Below, one piece after another: positions 1 through 8,921 of a stretch of 47,257 nucleotides of DNA. The notes under the pieces are model-generated. The model saw only the letters and a program-made list of their open reading frames with translations. It was not told where the DNA came from and did not search any database. The translations under genes and the position numbers were made by a program. Source of the stretch: Candidatus Omnitrophota bacterium (GTDB lineage Bacteria > Omnitrophota > Gorgyraeia > Aquiviventales > Aquiviventaceae); NCBI GenBank assembly GCA_023247235.1, contig JAHFGW010000007.1, positions 1-47,257 on the forward strand. Reading direction: 5' to 3'. Position 1 is the stretch's first letter, and each line of letters starts with the position of its first letter.

Positions 1-923
1 GGCGCCCGCGCGCCGCGACAACGCCGTGTTCGTCGCCTGGACGCCTCAGGCTGGGTCTGCCCAAGGGCAGTCTGCAGGAGGCGACGGTCAAGCTGTTCAG
101 CCTGGCGGGGTTTCGCCTGGTGATCAGCGAGCGGTCCTACGCGCCTTCGATCGATGACCCGGAACTTGATCCCATGTTGCTGCGCGCCCAAGAGATGTCG
201 CGCTATGTGGAAAGCGGCGTGCTCGACTGCGGCATCACGGGCAACGACTGGGTGCTGGAGAACCGCTCCCGCGTGCAGCGCGTCGCGGCACTGGTCTATG
301 CGAAACACACGCGGCAGCCCGTGCGCTGGGTGCTGGCGGTGCCCGCGGGCTCTCGCATCCGCTCGACGAAGGACCTCGCGGGCAAGCGGATTGCCACGGA
401 GCTGGTCCACGTGACGAAGAGCTACCTGGCCAAGCGCGGCGTGCGCGCGAACGTGGAATTCTCCTGGGGCGCGACGGAAGGCAAGGTGCGCGCGGGCCTG
501 GTGGATGCAATCGTCGAGCTGACGGAGACCGGCCAAACGTTAATCGCCAACGGCCTGCGCATCGTGGAGACCATCTGCGAGTCCACCACGCAGCTGATCG
601 CCAACCCGAACGCGCTGGCCGATCCCTGGAAACGCCGCAAGCTGGAGCACCTCAAGACCCTGCTGCTGGGCGCGGTCGAAGCGGACGGCAAGGTCGGGGT
701 GAAGCTCAACGTGCCTGAGGCCAAATTGAGCCGTGTGATGCGGGTCCTGCCGGCGATGAAGCGGCCGACCGTCTCCAAGCTCTGGTCGCAGGACGGCCGC
801 GATCCTTGGTGGGCGGTGGAGACGGTGATCGAGGAGCGCGCGATCAAGGCCCTCATCCCCCGGCTGAAAGAAGCCGGCGCCCAAGACATCATCGAGTATC
901 CGCTCAACAAAGTCATCTATTGA
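1..923 (+). CDS. hisG: ATP phosphoribosyltransferase HisG, 5' end not resolved or outside the window
   Basis: Frame is open from the window edge: LRLGLPKGSLQEATVKLFSLAGF...SGVLDCGITGNDWVLE...; no ATG/GTG before the conserved N-terminus, so the start is probably upstream or non-canonical. Confidence 0.9.
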   Translation, partial: RPRAATTPCSSPGRLRLGLPKGSLQEATVKLFSLAGFRLVISERSYAPSIDDPELDPMLLRAQEMSRYVESGVLDCGITGNDWVLENRSRVQRVAALVYAKHTRQPVRWVLAVPAGSRIRSTKDLAGKRIATELVHVTKSYLAKRGVRANVEFSWGATEGKVRAGLVDAIVELTETGQTLIANGLRIVETICESTTQLIANPNALADPWKRRKLEHLKTLLLGAVEADGKVGVKLNVPEAKLSRVMRVLPAMKRPTVSKLWSQDGRDPWWAVETVIEERAIKALIPRLKEAGAQDIIEYPLNKVIY

Positions 924-2422
924 CGCCTCTCACGCGGCACTTGCTTCGGCCTGCAGCGGCCGCTTTCCTGAGCGTGCTCGCCGTGTCCGGATGCGCGGGC
1001 CCGATGCGCTCAGGTCAGACGCCCCATCGCGCCTACGGCGCGTACATTCGGGGTCTCTTGCTGGAGCGCACGGCGGAACTGCCTGCGGCGCTAGACGCCT
1101 ACCAGTTAGCCCTGGAGTATGACAAGGACTCGCCGCAGCTGCACGCGCGGTTGGGCGCGACGTATGTCAAGTTGGGGCAGCCGGTGGAGGCGCTGGAGGA
1201 GTTCCAGCAGGCGCTGCGGCTTGATGCCTCGCATCTGGAAGCCTTGAGATGGGTCGCGATGCTCCACACCTCGCAAGGCCGCCTCGATGACGCGGTGGCG
1301 GTGTATGAGCGCCTCCTGGCGGCCCAGCCCGAGGATCGGTTCACCCTCAGCACGCTCGCCGACCTCTATGTCCTGCAAGGTCATCTGGAGAACGCGGTCG
1401 CGCTCTATCGCCGGCTGATCGCCGAGCAGGGTCCCTCCAGCCAGCTCCACTTCAACCTCGGGGTGCTGCTGGGCCGCTTGGGCCAGTTCCACGAGGCGCT
1501 GTTGGAGTTGTCGCGGGCCCTGGAGCTGGCGCCTGAGGCGGTGGAGGTGCGCGTGGCCCTGGGATTGACGTACGAGCTGGACGGGCAGCTCGGCAGAGCC
1601 GCCGCCCACTATGAGGAAGCGATCAAGCGAGATCCCCTGAATCCACGCCTGTATCATCACGCCGCGCGGGCGCTGGCGAATGACGGCCACGTGGCCCAAG
1701 CGACGGCGCACTACGAGACGATTCTTGAGCTGGCGCCGGACGATCTTGAGGCGATCATGGGCCTGGTGCGGATCTGGATCGGCCAGCGGGAATTCGGCCG
1801 CGCCGAACGGTTGCTGGCGCACAAGCTGATCGAACTCCAGCAGCCGCCGGAGCTCTATGTCGCGCTCGGGATTCTCTACCGCGAGGCCCGGCAGGCGGCG
1901 GAGGCCCTGCGCGCCTTTGAGCGCGCCGTCGAGCTCAAGGAAGACTACCCGCAGGCCCAGTTCTACCTGGGCGCCCAGCTGGATCAACTGGGGCTGAAGG
2001 AGGCCGCACGGGCGCGCCTGCATCGAACCATTGAACTGGATGAGTATCACGCGGACGCGCTGAACTACCTGGGCTATCTGGACGCGGAGGCGGGCGTGAA
2101 CCTCGAGGGGGCCAAGGCGTTGATTGAGCGGGCGCTCATCATTGATCCCACCAACGGCGCGTACGTGGATAGCTTGGGCTGGGTGTACTTTCGGATGGGC
2201 CGGACCCAGGAAGCGGTCGCGACGCTGGAGCGGGCCGCCCAGCTCTTGGACACCGACCCGGTGATCTTTGAGCACCTCGGCGATGTCTATTTCGCCCAGG
2301 GGCAGCTCGAGCGCGCCCGCACGCACTGGCAGCGCGCGCTGGAGCTGGATGCCAGCCATATCGCGATCCGGGAAAAACTCGAGCGGATCACCTCCCAGGA
2401 GGCGGCTGTTGGCACGCCATGA
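920..2422 (+). CDS. TPR-repeat lipoprotein
   Basis: TTG start overlapping the hisG stop (TTGA); signal peptide with lipobox-like LAVSGC; many consecutive TPR motifs (LGxxYxxxGQxxxAxxxxxxAL). Confidence 0.82.
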   Translation: MTPLTRHLLRPAAAAFLSVLAVSGCAGPMRSGQTPHRAYGAYIRGLLLERTAELPAALDAYQLALEYDKDSPQLHARLGATYVKLGQPVEALEEFQQALRLDASHLEALRWVAMLHTSQGRLDDAVAVYERLLAAQPEDRFTLSTLADLYVLQGHLENAVALYRRLIAEQGPSSQLHFNLGVLLGRLGQFHEALLELSRALELAPEAVEVRVALGLTYELDGQLGRAAAHYEEAIKRDPLNPRLYHHAARALANDGHVAQATAHYETILELAPDDLEAIMGLVRIWIGQREFGRAERLLAHKLIELQQPPELYVALGILYREARQAAEALRAFERAVELKEDYPQAQFYLGAQLDQLGLKEAARARLHRTIELDEYHADALNYLGYLDAEAGVNLEGAKALIERALIIDPTNGAYVDSLGWVYFRMGRTQEAVATLERAAQLLDTDPVIFEHLGDVYFAQGQLERARTHWQRALELDASHIAIREKLERITSQEAAVGTP

Positions 2423-2585
2423 TCCCACCACCTATTGCAGGCAGCGCCTCGCGGAGGCCCTGCCGAGAGGTCGCACGATGAGCACTCCCCCACGCAGCGC
2501 TGCCTGGGCCGGCCAAAGAATGCTTACCTACGCGGCAGCCGGCCCGGCCCGCCGGATGGCGGGCCAGCAACAGGTGGTGGGATGA
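2419..2585. repeat. Copy 1 of an ATGA-flanked inverted-repeat element (MITE-like)
   Basis: Left end TGATCCCACCACCTATTGC (2420-2438), right end GCAACAGGTGGTGGGATGA (2567-2585); ATGA at both edges (2419-2422, 2582-2585); internal hairpin GGCCCGCC-GGAT-GGCGGGCC (2546-2565). Confidence 0.85.
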
Positions 2586-3421
2586 AGAAGACGTCTGAGC
2601 CGGATCTTGCGGCCCTGCAGGCCACCGCCGTCGAGCTGCGCCGGACGATCTTGCGCATGATCGCCAAGGCCGGCAGCGGCCATCCCGGCGGCTCGCTGTC
2701 CATGGTCGAGCTGTTGGTCGGGCTGTTCTGGTACAAGCTCCGCCACGACCCGGCACGGCCCCACTGGCCGGACCGCGACCTCTTTCTGCTCTCCAAGGGC
2801 CACGGCTGTCCGGCCCTCTACGCCACGCTCGCCTTTCGGGGCTATTTCCCCAAGGAAGAACTGATGACCTTGCGGCGCTACCCCACACGCCTGCAAGGGC
2901 ACCCGGAGAAAGACTCGCCGCCCGGCATCGAGATTGCGGCCGGCTCGCTGGGCCAAGGGCTGTCGATGGCCCACGGGATGGCGCTGGCCGACCGGCTCGA
3001 TGGGCGCCGCCGGCGCATCTTCTGCCTGATGGGCGACGGCGAAATTCAGGAAGGGCAGATCTGGGAGGCGGCGATGACCGCGTCACACCATCGGCTGGAG
3101 GCCGTCTGCGCGATCGTGGACGCGAATCAGCTGCAGCAGAACGGACCGGTGAAGGACATCCAGAATATCGAGCCGCTGGCGGAGAAATGGCGGGCGTTCG
3201 GCTGGCACGCGATTGAAATCGACGGGCATGACCTCGCGCAGGTGCTGAAGGCCTATGATGAAGCCGAGACGGTGCGCGGCAAGCCGCAAGTCGTCGTCGC
3301 GCGCACGGTGAAAGGGAAGGGCGTGTCGTTCATGGAGCTGAACCCGGCCTGGCACGGCGTCGCGCCGAATCCGGAGCAACTGGAGCAAGCGCTCAAGGAA
3401 CTTGAGGCGGTGGCGCCCTGA
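2582..3421 (+). CDS. Transketolase N-terminal (TPP-binding) subunit
   Basis: MKKTSEPDLAALQATAVELRRTILRMIAKAGSGHPGGSLSMVELLVGLFW ... GDGEIQEGQIWEAAMTASHHRL; ATG lies in the right end of repeat copy 1. Confidence 0.92.
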   Translation: MKKTSEPDLAALQATAVELRRTILRMIAKAGSGHPGGSLSMVELLVGLFWYKLRHDPARPHWPDRDLFLLSKGHGCPALYATLAFRGYFPKEELMTLRRYPTRLQGHPEKDSPPGIEIAAGSLGQGLSMAHGMALADRLDGRRRRIFCLMGDGEIQEGQIWEAAMTASHHRLEAVCAIVDANQLQQNGPVKDIQNIEPLAEKWRAFGWHAIEIDGHDLAQVLKAYDEAETVRGKPQVVVARTVKGKGVSFMELNPAWHGVAPNPEQLEQALKELEAVAP

Positions 3422-4395
3422 TGGCGGGCGAGCGGAAACCCACGCGGGACGGCTTCGGGGAAGGGCTGCTGGAGCTGGGCAAGACCCACCCGAACGTCGT
3501 CGCGCTGTCGGGCGATCTGGAGGACTCGGCGCGGGCCATTTGGTTCAAGAAGGCCTATCCGAACCGGTTTTTCTCCGTGGGCATCGCCGAGCAGGACATG
3601 ATCGGCACGGCGGCGGGGCTGGCGCTGGTGGGCAAGATCCCGTACGCCTGCTCGTTTTCCCAATTTGTCACCGGCAAAACGCTGGAGCAGCTGCGCATGG
3701 CGGTGTGCTACCAGCGGCTCAACGTCAAGATCGCCGGCTCGCATGGCGGCCTGTCCGTCGGTGCCGACGGTGCCACGGCGGAGGCGCTGGAGGAGCTCGC
3801 CCACATGCGCGCGCTGCCGCACATGACGGTCCTCGTCCCCTGCGACGCGCTGGAAGCGAAGAAGGCAACTTTGGCCAGCGCCGACTACCCGGGGCCGGTC
3901 TTCCTGCGGCTGGGCCGCAGCCCGGTGCCGATCATCACGAAACCCTCGGATGCCTATGAGATCGGGCGCATCATCCGGCTGCGCGACGGCGACGATGTCA
4001 CCCTGATCGCATGCGGCAGCCTGGTGGCCTCCGCGTTGGACGCGGCCGAGCGGCTCGCAAAGGAGGACATCCAGGCCCGGGTGCTCAACGCCCACACCAT
4101 CAAGCCGCTGGACACGAGCGCGCTGATCGAGGCTGCGCGCGAAACCGGCGCGCTCGTCACCGCGGAAGAGCACACCGTGCTCGGTGGGCTGGGTGGTGCG
4201 GTGGCCGAGGTTGTGGTCCAACAGCACCCGGTGCCCATGCGCTTCGTCGGCGTGCAGGACTGCTTTGGCACCTCGGGTGATCCTGCCGATTTACTGAAGG
4301 CTTTTCACCTGATGCCGGAGGATATCGTCCGCGCGGCGAAGGACGTGCTCCGCCTTAAGCAGAGCGCTCGAGGCTCGTGGCTCGAGGCTCGATAA
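3421..4395 (+). CDS. Transketolase C-terminal subunit
   Basis: SVGIAEQDMIGTAAGLALVGKIPYACSFSQF...SHGGLSVGADGATAEALEELAHMRALPHMTVLVP; TGATG overlap with the preceding gene. Confidence 0.92.
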   Translation: MAGERKPTRDGFGEGLLELGKTHPNVVALSGDLEDSARAIWFKKAYPNRFFSVGIAEQDMIGTAAGLALVGKIPYACSFSQFVTGKTLEQLRMAVCYQRLNVKIAGSHGGLSVGADGATAEALEELAHMRALPHMTVLVPCDALEAKKATLASADYPGPVFLRLGRSPVPIITKPSDAYEIGRIIRLRDGDDVTLIACGSLVASALDAAERLAKEDIQARVLNAHTIKPLDTSALIEAARETGALVTAEEHTVLGGLGGAVAEVVVQQHPVPMRFVGVQDCFGTSGDPADLLKAFHLMPEDIVRAAKDVLRLKQSARGSWLEAR

Positions 4396-4399
4396 AAAA

Positions 4400-4435
4400 G
4401 TGCCAGGCACCAAACCGTCATTTGGTGCGTGGCAC
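4400..4435. repeat. Palindromic hairpin, GGTGCC/GGCACC family, copy A1
   Basis: GTGCCAGGCACCAAA - ccgtca - TTTGGTGCGTGGCAC, 15-bp arms with one mismatch, between transketolase and ispE. Confidence 0.8.
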
Positions 4436-4476
4436 CATTTTCTGAAACCGGTTCGAGCTTCCTGGGCCGTCATCCC

Positions 4477-5406
4477 ATGCTGACCGTCCGCGCGCCCGCC
4501 AAACTTAATCTCTACCTGCGAATCCTGGGCCGTCGGCCGGACGGCTATCATGAGCTCGACACCGTCTTCGAGCGCATTGATCTGGCGGATGAGCTGACGC
4601 TGGAGCCGCAGGCGGGGGCACTGACGCTGACCTGTGACGATCCGAGCCTGCCGCTTGATGAAACCAACTTGGTGCTCCGAGCGGCTCGTGTCCTGCAGCA
4701 GGCCAGTAGGAGCCGGCGCGGCGCGCGCCTGCATCTGGCCAAGCGCATCCCGATCGCCGCGGGGCTGGGCGGAGGTTCTTCGGATGCCGCCGCCACGCTG
4801 TCCGGGCTGAATGAGGTGTGGGAGCTCGGATTGACGCGGGAGGTGTTGAGCGAGCTGGCCGTTGAGCTGGGCTCCGACGTGCCGTTTTTTCTCTCCTGCA
4901 GCGCGTTTGCGATTGGGCGGGGTCGCGGCGAGCGGTGCGAGGCGCTTTCGGATGGCCCCACCCTCACGCAGGTCCTGGTGACTCCTGAGGCGCGTCTGTC
5001 CACGCGGGCGATCTACGAGGATTTCGCCCGCCAGCCGGCCGCGTCTTCGACCTTGACAGCATCGGGGACCTCCAGTACCATGCTCGTGCACGCCTTACGC
5101 AACGGCTCGCTGAGCGAGCTCGCTAAGGGGTTTCGGAACGACCTGCAACCACTAGCGATCCGGCGTTGTCCTGTCAGTAGTGTGATCCAGAGACGCCTAC
5201 GTGAGCTGCACTGCCTGGGCACGCTTGTGTCCGGAAGCGGACCTTCCGTATTCGGGCTCTGCTCAGATCTTGCTCATGGACAAGAGGTTGTGAAATTGCT
5301 GCGTACGGAGCCAGGCGCCGCCTGGCGGGTCGAGATCGTCCGAACGCTGCACGAAACATCGCCTCGAGAAACGCGTGAAACCCAGTCTTCGCTCTCAGAC
5401 CATTGA
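4477..5406 (+). CDS. ispE: 4-diphosphocytidyl-2-C-methyl-D-erythritol kinase
   Basis: MLTVRAPAKLNLYLRILGRRPDGYHELDTVFERIDLADEL...KRIPIAAGLGGGSSDAAATL...VSGSGPSVFGL. Confidence 0.93.
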   Translation: MLTVRAPAKLNLYLRILGRRPDGYHELDTVFERIDLADELTLEPQAGALTLTCDDPSLPLDETNLVLRAARVLQQASRSRRGARLHLAKRIPIAAGLGGGSSDAAATLSGLNEVWELGLTREVLSELAVELGSDVPFFLSCSAFAIGRGRGERCEALSDGPTLTQVLVTPEARLSTRAIYEDFARQPAASSTLTASGTSSTMLVHALRNGSLSELAKGFRNDLQPLAIRRCPVSSVIQRRLRELHCLGTLVSGSGPSVFGLCSDLAHGQEVVKLLRTEPGAAWRVEIVRTLHETSPRETRETQSSLSDH

Positions 5407-6259
5407 ACGGCGGCGGGCCGGAGCCACCTACCGGGAGCTCATGGCCGAGTGTGGCATTGCCAAGTCCACGCTCTGGCGATGGCTGAAGGCTGAGGGGCTC
5501 GTCAATCGTCAACCACAGGCCTACACCGAGCGACGACGAGCCGCCCAACGAAAGGGCGCTGCCGTTGTCCGGCTGGCACGGCTCCAACGTACTCAGGCCA
5601 TCCTCTCTCGCGCTCGAGCCGAGATCGAGGCCCTCACAGACCGTGAACTCTGCTTGATCGGCGCTGCGCTCTACTGGGCAGAAGGCGCAAAACAGCGTGA
5701 ACACAAACAGCAAGTGTCCGAGCAGGTGCTCTTCTCGAACACCGATCCCCGTATGCTACGGCTGTTCGTACAGTTTCTTCTCCGGTGTTGCGGAGTTCAG
5801 GTGGAACAACTGAAATTTCGCATCTACCTCCATGAGACGGCGGCCGCCACTGATGCTAGAGCCTATTGGGCCGACGCGATGCGCCTCGAGTCGATTCGCC
5901 AGGCCCCGATCTCATGGAAGCGGCACAAACCAGCGACCCGCCGTACCAATTGTGGCTCGGGATATCACGGGTTATTGCGAATCATCGTTGCTCGGAGTTC
6001 AAGCTTAAACCGTCGCATCACTGGTTGGATCGAAGGCCTAGGGACAGGCGTTGGGGAGTGGTGTAACGGTAGCACAGGAGCCTTTGGAGCTCCTCGTCCA
6101 GGTTCGAGTCCTGGCTCCCCAGCTTTGGGGATTCCGGGCTCTCAACACGACATCCTGCACGACGCGCCGCGTGGTGGATTTTGGGACATCGGCCACACTG
6201 ACGTGAATCGCCTCTTTGGAGGGAGCATGTGCCACGAACGTCAAGGACGCTACGCATGA
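5375..6259 (+). CDS. HTH plus LAGLIDADG-like hypothetical protein; frame stays open through tRNA-Gln to glmU
   Basis: GTG start; N-terminal HTH (RRRAGATYRELMAECGIAKSTLWRWLK); ALYWAEGAKQ...VLFSNTDPRMLRLFVQFLLRCCGV...; GWIEGL then tRNA-derived residues; TGA overlaps the glmU ATG. True 3' end uncertain. Confidence 0.55.
   Translation: MKPSLRSQTIERRRAGATYRELMAECGIAKSTLWRWLKAEGLVNRQPQAYTERRRAAQRKGAAVVRLARLQRTQAILSRARAEIEALTDRELCLIGAALYWAEGAKQREHKQQVSEQVLFSNTDPRMLRLFVQFLLRCCGVQVEQLKFRIYLHETAAATDARAYWADAMRLESIRQAPISWKRHKPATRRTNCGSGYHGLLRIIVARSSSLNRRITGWIEGLGTGVGEWCNGSTGAFGAPRPGSSPGSPALGIPGSQHDILHDAPRGGFWDIGHTDVNRLFGGSMCHERQGRYA
6052..6122 (+). tRNA. tRNA-Gln (anticodon TTG)
   Basis: Acceptor TGGGGAG/CTCCCCA, D-arm GTGTAACGGTAGCAC, anticodon stem GGAGC-CTTTGGA-GCTCC, T-arm CAGGTTCGAGTCCTG; CCA not encoded. 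Confidence 0.95.
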
Positions 6260-7839
6260 GCCTCGTACGCGCTGTCATCCTGGCCGCGGGCGAAGGCACG
6301 CGGATGAAATCCGAGTTGCCGAAGGTGCTCCATCCCATCTGCGGGCGCCCCATGGTCGCCTATGCGCTGCACCTGGCCGCCGCGGCCGGGGTCAAGCAGC
6401 CGATCGTGGTTATCGGGCACGGCGCCGAGGCGGTGAAAGCCGTCCTGCCGAAGGAAGTGAAGGCGGTCGTGCAGACCAAACAGCAGGGGACGGGCGATGC
6501 CGTGCTCGCCATCAAACGGTCCTTGGGCGGGCTGGGGGGCGACCTTTTGATCCTCTACGCGGATACGCCGCTGCTGCGCCGCACGACCGTGCAGCATCTC
6601 ATCGAAAGCCACCGCAAGAACAACGCGACGTGCACGCTGCTCACCACCCATCTCGCCGATCCCAGCGGCTATGGACGCATCGTGCGCGAGCCCGCCGGCC
6701 AAATTATCGGGGTGTTGGAGGAATCGGAGGCCAATGCGAGCCAGCGGGCCATCCGCGAAATCAATGTGGGACCGCTGATCTGCAAGACGCAGGCCCTCTT
6801 TGACGCGCTCGCCGTCGTCAAACCCACCGGCTCCAAGCAGGAGCTGTTCCTCACGCACGTCATTGCCCACCTGGCGCGCCAAGAGGGCGCGAAGATCCAC
6901 AGCATCCGCGTCGAGGAAACCTCGGAGGCGCTGGGGATCAATTCGCGCGCGGAGCTGGCGCGGGCCATCGCGATCGTCCGCGAGCGCCTTACCGAGATGC
7001 ACCTGCGCAACGGGGTCACGATCGAAGACCCCCAGAGCACCTACATCGAGCAAGGCGTCACGATCGGCGTCGACACGATCATCCGCCCCTTCACGGTGAT
7101 CGAAACCGGCGTGGCCATCGGCCGGCGCTGCCGCGTGGGGCCGTTTGCGCGGCTGCGCAGCGGGGTAGCCATCGGCGATGGCGCCCGGATCGGCAATTTC
7201 GCAGAGCTGGTGCGCACGAAGGTCGGCTCGGACGTGCGGATCAACCACGTCTCGTACTTGGGAGACGCGACGGTCGAAGAGGGCGCCAACATCGGCGCCG
7301 GCACCATCACGGCGAATTACGACGGCACCGCCAAGCACCCCACGCGCATCGGCAAGAAGGCCTTCATCGGCTGCGACACGATCCTGATCGCGCCGGTGTC
7401 GGTCGGGCCCGGCGCGGTGACGGGTGCCGGCAGCGTCCTCACCAGGACTCACGACGTGCCGGCGAATACGCTCGTGATGGGCGTCCCGGCTCGTCCCGCC
7501 CCTGCGGGCAGGGGCGGGACACGTCCCGCCGCCACGAACAAGAGCAGGACACGTCTGGCCGCCGCGCCGAGCAAGGATGGCTCATCCGGACGAGCCGCCG
7601 CCCGCGTCGATGGCCGCCCGCGGGGAGCCGACATGCCAAGCCGCCGCCGCGTCTCATCCGTGACGGCGGCCAAACCGAGCCGACGCCGGCCGGCCAAGCC
7701 GGCACGCCCATCCCGGCCTCGTCGAGTGGCAGGCCGTGGGCGCATGGCTAAGCCACCCGCCAAGAAGGCCCGGCCGGTCCGGCGCGCCGCGCGCCGCCCG
7801 GTTCGCAAGCGGCTCGCGCGGGCCAAGAGCCGACGCTGA
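6256..7839 (+). CDS. glmU: Bifunctional N-acetylglucosamine-1-P uridyltransferase / glucosamine-1-P acetyltransferase with a ~110-aa basic tail
   Basis: MSLVRAVILAAGEGTRMKSELPKVLHPICGRPM ... left-handed beta-helix repeats ...GTITANYDGTAKHPTRIGKKAFIGCDTILIAPVSVG; Arg/Lys/Pro/Ala-rich tail. Confidence 0.95.
   Translation: MSLVRAVILAAGEGTRMKSELPKVLHPICGRPMVAYALHLAAAAGVKQPIVVIGHGAEAVKAVLPKEVKAVVQTKQQGTGDAVLAIKRSLGGLGGDLLILYADTPLLRRTTVQHLIESHRKNNATCTLLTTHLADPSGYGRIVREPAGQIIGVLEESEANASQRAIREINVGPLICKTQALFDALAVVKPTGSKQELFLTHVIAHLARQEGAKIHSIRVEETSEALGINSRAELARAIAIVRERLTEMHLRNGVTIEDPQSTYIEQGVTIGVDTIIRPFTVIETGVAIGRRCRVGPFARLRSGVAIGDGARIGNFAELVRTKVGSDVRINHVSYLGDATVEEGANIGAGTITANYDGTAKHPTRIGKKAFIGCDTILIAPVSVGPGAVTGAGSVLTRTHDVPANTLVMGVPARPAPAGRGGTRPAATNKSRTRLAAAPSKDGSSGRAAARVDGRPRGADMPSRRRVSSVTAAKPSRRRPAKPARPSRPRRVAGRGRMAKPPAKKARPVRRAARRPVRKRLARAKSRR
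7493..7520. repeat. GC-rich palindrome, copy C1, inside the glmU frame
   Basis: GTCCCGCCCCTGC-GG-GCAGGGGCGGGAC, perfect 13-bp arms; followed by another GTCCCGCC half. Confidence 0.75.
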
Positions 7840-7849
7840 AGCACAGGAG

Positions 7850-8908
7850 ATGGGCAAGCGCATGCATGACACGCCAGGGTTCTCAATGGGGGCGACGATG
7901 ACGCGCCGCCCAGTCGCGCGCCGCCGAGTTGCACCGCACCCACAGGGTGGGACCAGACTCGCGTCGAAGCTGACGCTCTTCAGCGGCAGCGCCAACCCGG
8001 CGCTGGCCCAGGCGATCAGTCGCAAGCTGCAGGTGCCGCTGGGCGACATCCTCTTGGGGCGGTTCAGCGAAGGCGAGATCCGCGTGAAGGTCAACGAGAA
8101 CATCCGCGGCAAGGACGTCTTTGTGATCCAGCCGACCTGCCCGCCGCCCAACGAGCATCTCATGGAGCTGCTGATCATGCTGGATGCGATGCGGCGCGCC
8201 TCGGCTCAGCGGATCACGGCGGTGATCCCCTATTTCGGCTATGCCCGCCAAGACCGCAAGGACCAGCCCCGCGTGCCCATTACCGCCAAGCTCGTGGCCA
8301 ACCTCATCACCACGGCCGGCGCGGACCGCGTGCTGACGATGGACCTCCACGCCGGGCAAATTCAAGGATTCTTTGACATCCCGCTGGATCATCTCTACGC
8401 GCTGACGGTTTTTGAAGGCTACATCAGGCGACGCGGCCTCAAGCGGCTGGTCGTGGTCTCGCCGGATGTGGGCGGCATCAAGATGGCGCGGGCCTATGCG
8501 AAGCGCCTGCGGGCCGGCTTGGCCATCGTCGACAAGCGGCGGGACAGCCCGGACACCACGGCGGTCATGCACATTCTCGGCGAGGTCAAAGGCCGCACCT
8601 GCCTGCTCATCGACGATCTGATTGCCACGGGCAGCTCACTCACGGAAGCGGCCGAAGCCCTCACCCGCGCCGGGGCGCTGGCGGTGTATGCCTGCGTGAC
8701 GCACCCGATTCTCTCGGGGCCCGCGCTGTCGCGGCTGAAGGTCTCGCCCCTCAAGGAGCTGATCGTGACCGATACGATTCCGCTGGCGGCCGAGAAGCGC
8801 GGGGGGAAGATCGCCGTGGTGTCGGTGGCCGATCTCTTGGCCGAAGCGATCCGCCGCATCCACTACGAGGAGTCCATCAGCACGCTGTTCGACGGCGTCC
8901 ACGGCTAA
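7850..8908 (+). CDS. prs: Ribose-phosphate pyrophosphokinase
   Basis: KLTLFSGSANPALAQAISRKLQVPLGDILLGRFSEGEIRVKVNENIRGKDVFVIQPTCPPPNEHLMELLIMLDA...YFGYARQDRKD; start uncertain, downstream ATGs possible. Confidence 0.94.
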   Translation: MGKRMHDTPGFSMGATMTRRPVARRRVAPHPQGGTRLASKLTLFSGSANPALAQAISRKLQVPLGDILLGRFSEGEIRVKVNENIRGKDVFVIQPTCPPPNEHLMELLIMLDAMRRASAQRITAVIPYFGYARQDRKDQPRVPITAKLVANLITTAGADRVLTMDLHAGQIQGFFDIPLDHLYALTVFEGYIRRRGLKRLVVVSPDVGGIKMARAYAKRLRAGLAIVDKRRDSPDTTAVMHILGEVKGRTCLLIDDLIATGSSLTEAAEALTRAGALAVYACVTHPILSGPALSRLKVSPLKELIVTDTIPLAAEKRGGKIAVVSVADLLAEAIRRIHYEESISTLFDGVHG

Positions 8909-8921
8909 GGAAGGAGTCCGC

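Noticed and set aside
1106-2431. Long antisense ORF opposite the TPR gene
   Set aside because: High-GC shadow ORF with no recognisable domain; the plus strand encodes a clear TPR protein.
4400-4440. Hairpin A1 as a simple Rho-independent terminator
   Set aside because: The stem is followed by only a short ATTTTC, and the same palindrome recurs in a divergent promoter region, so a dispersed repeat is the better reading.
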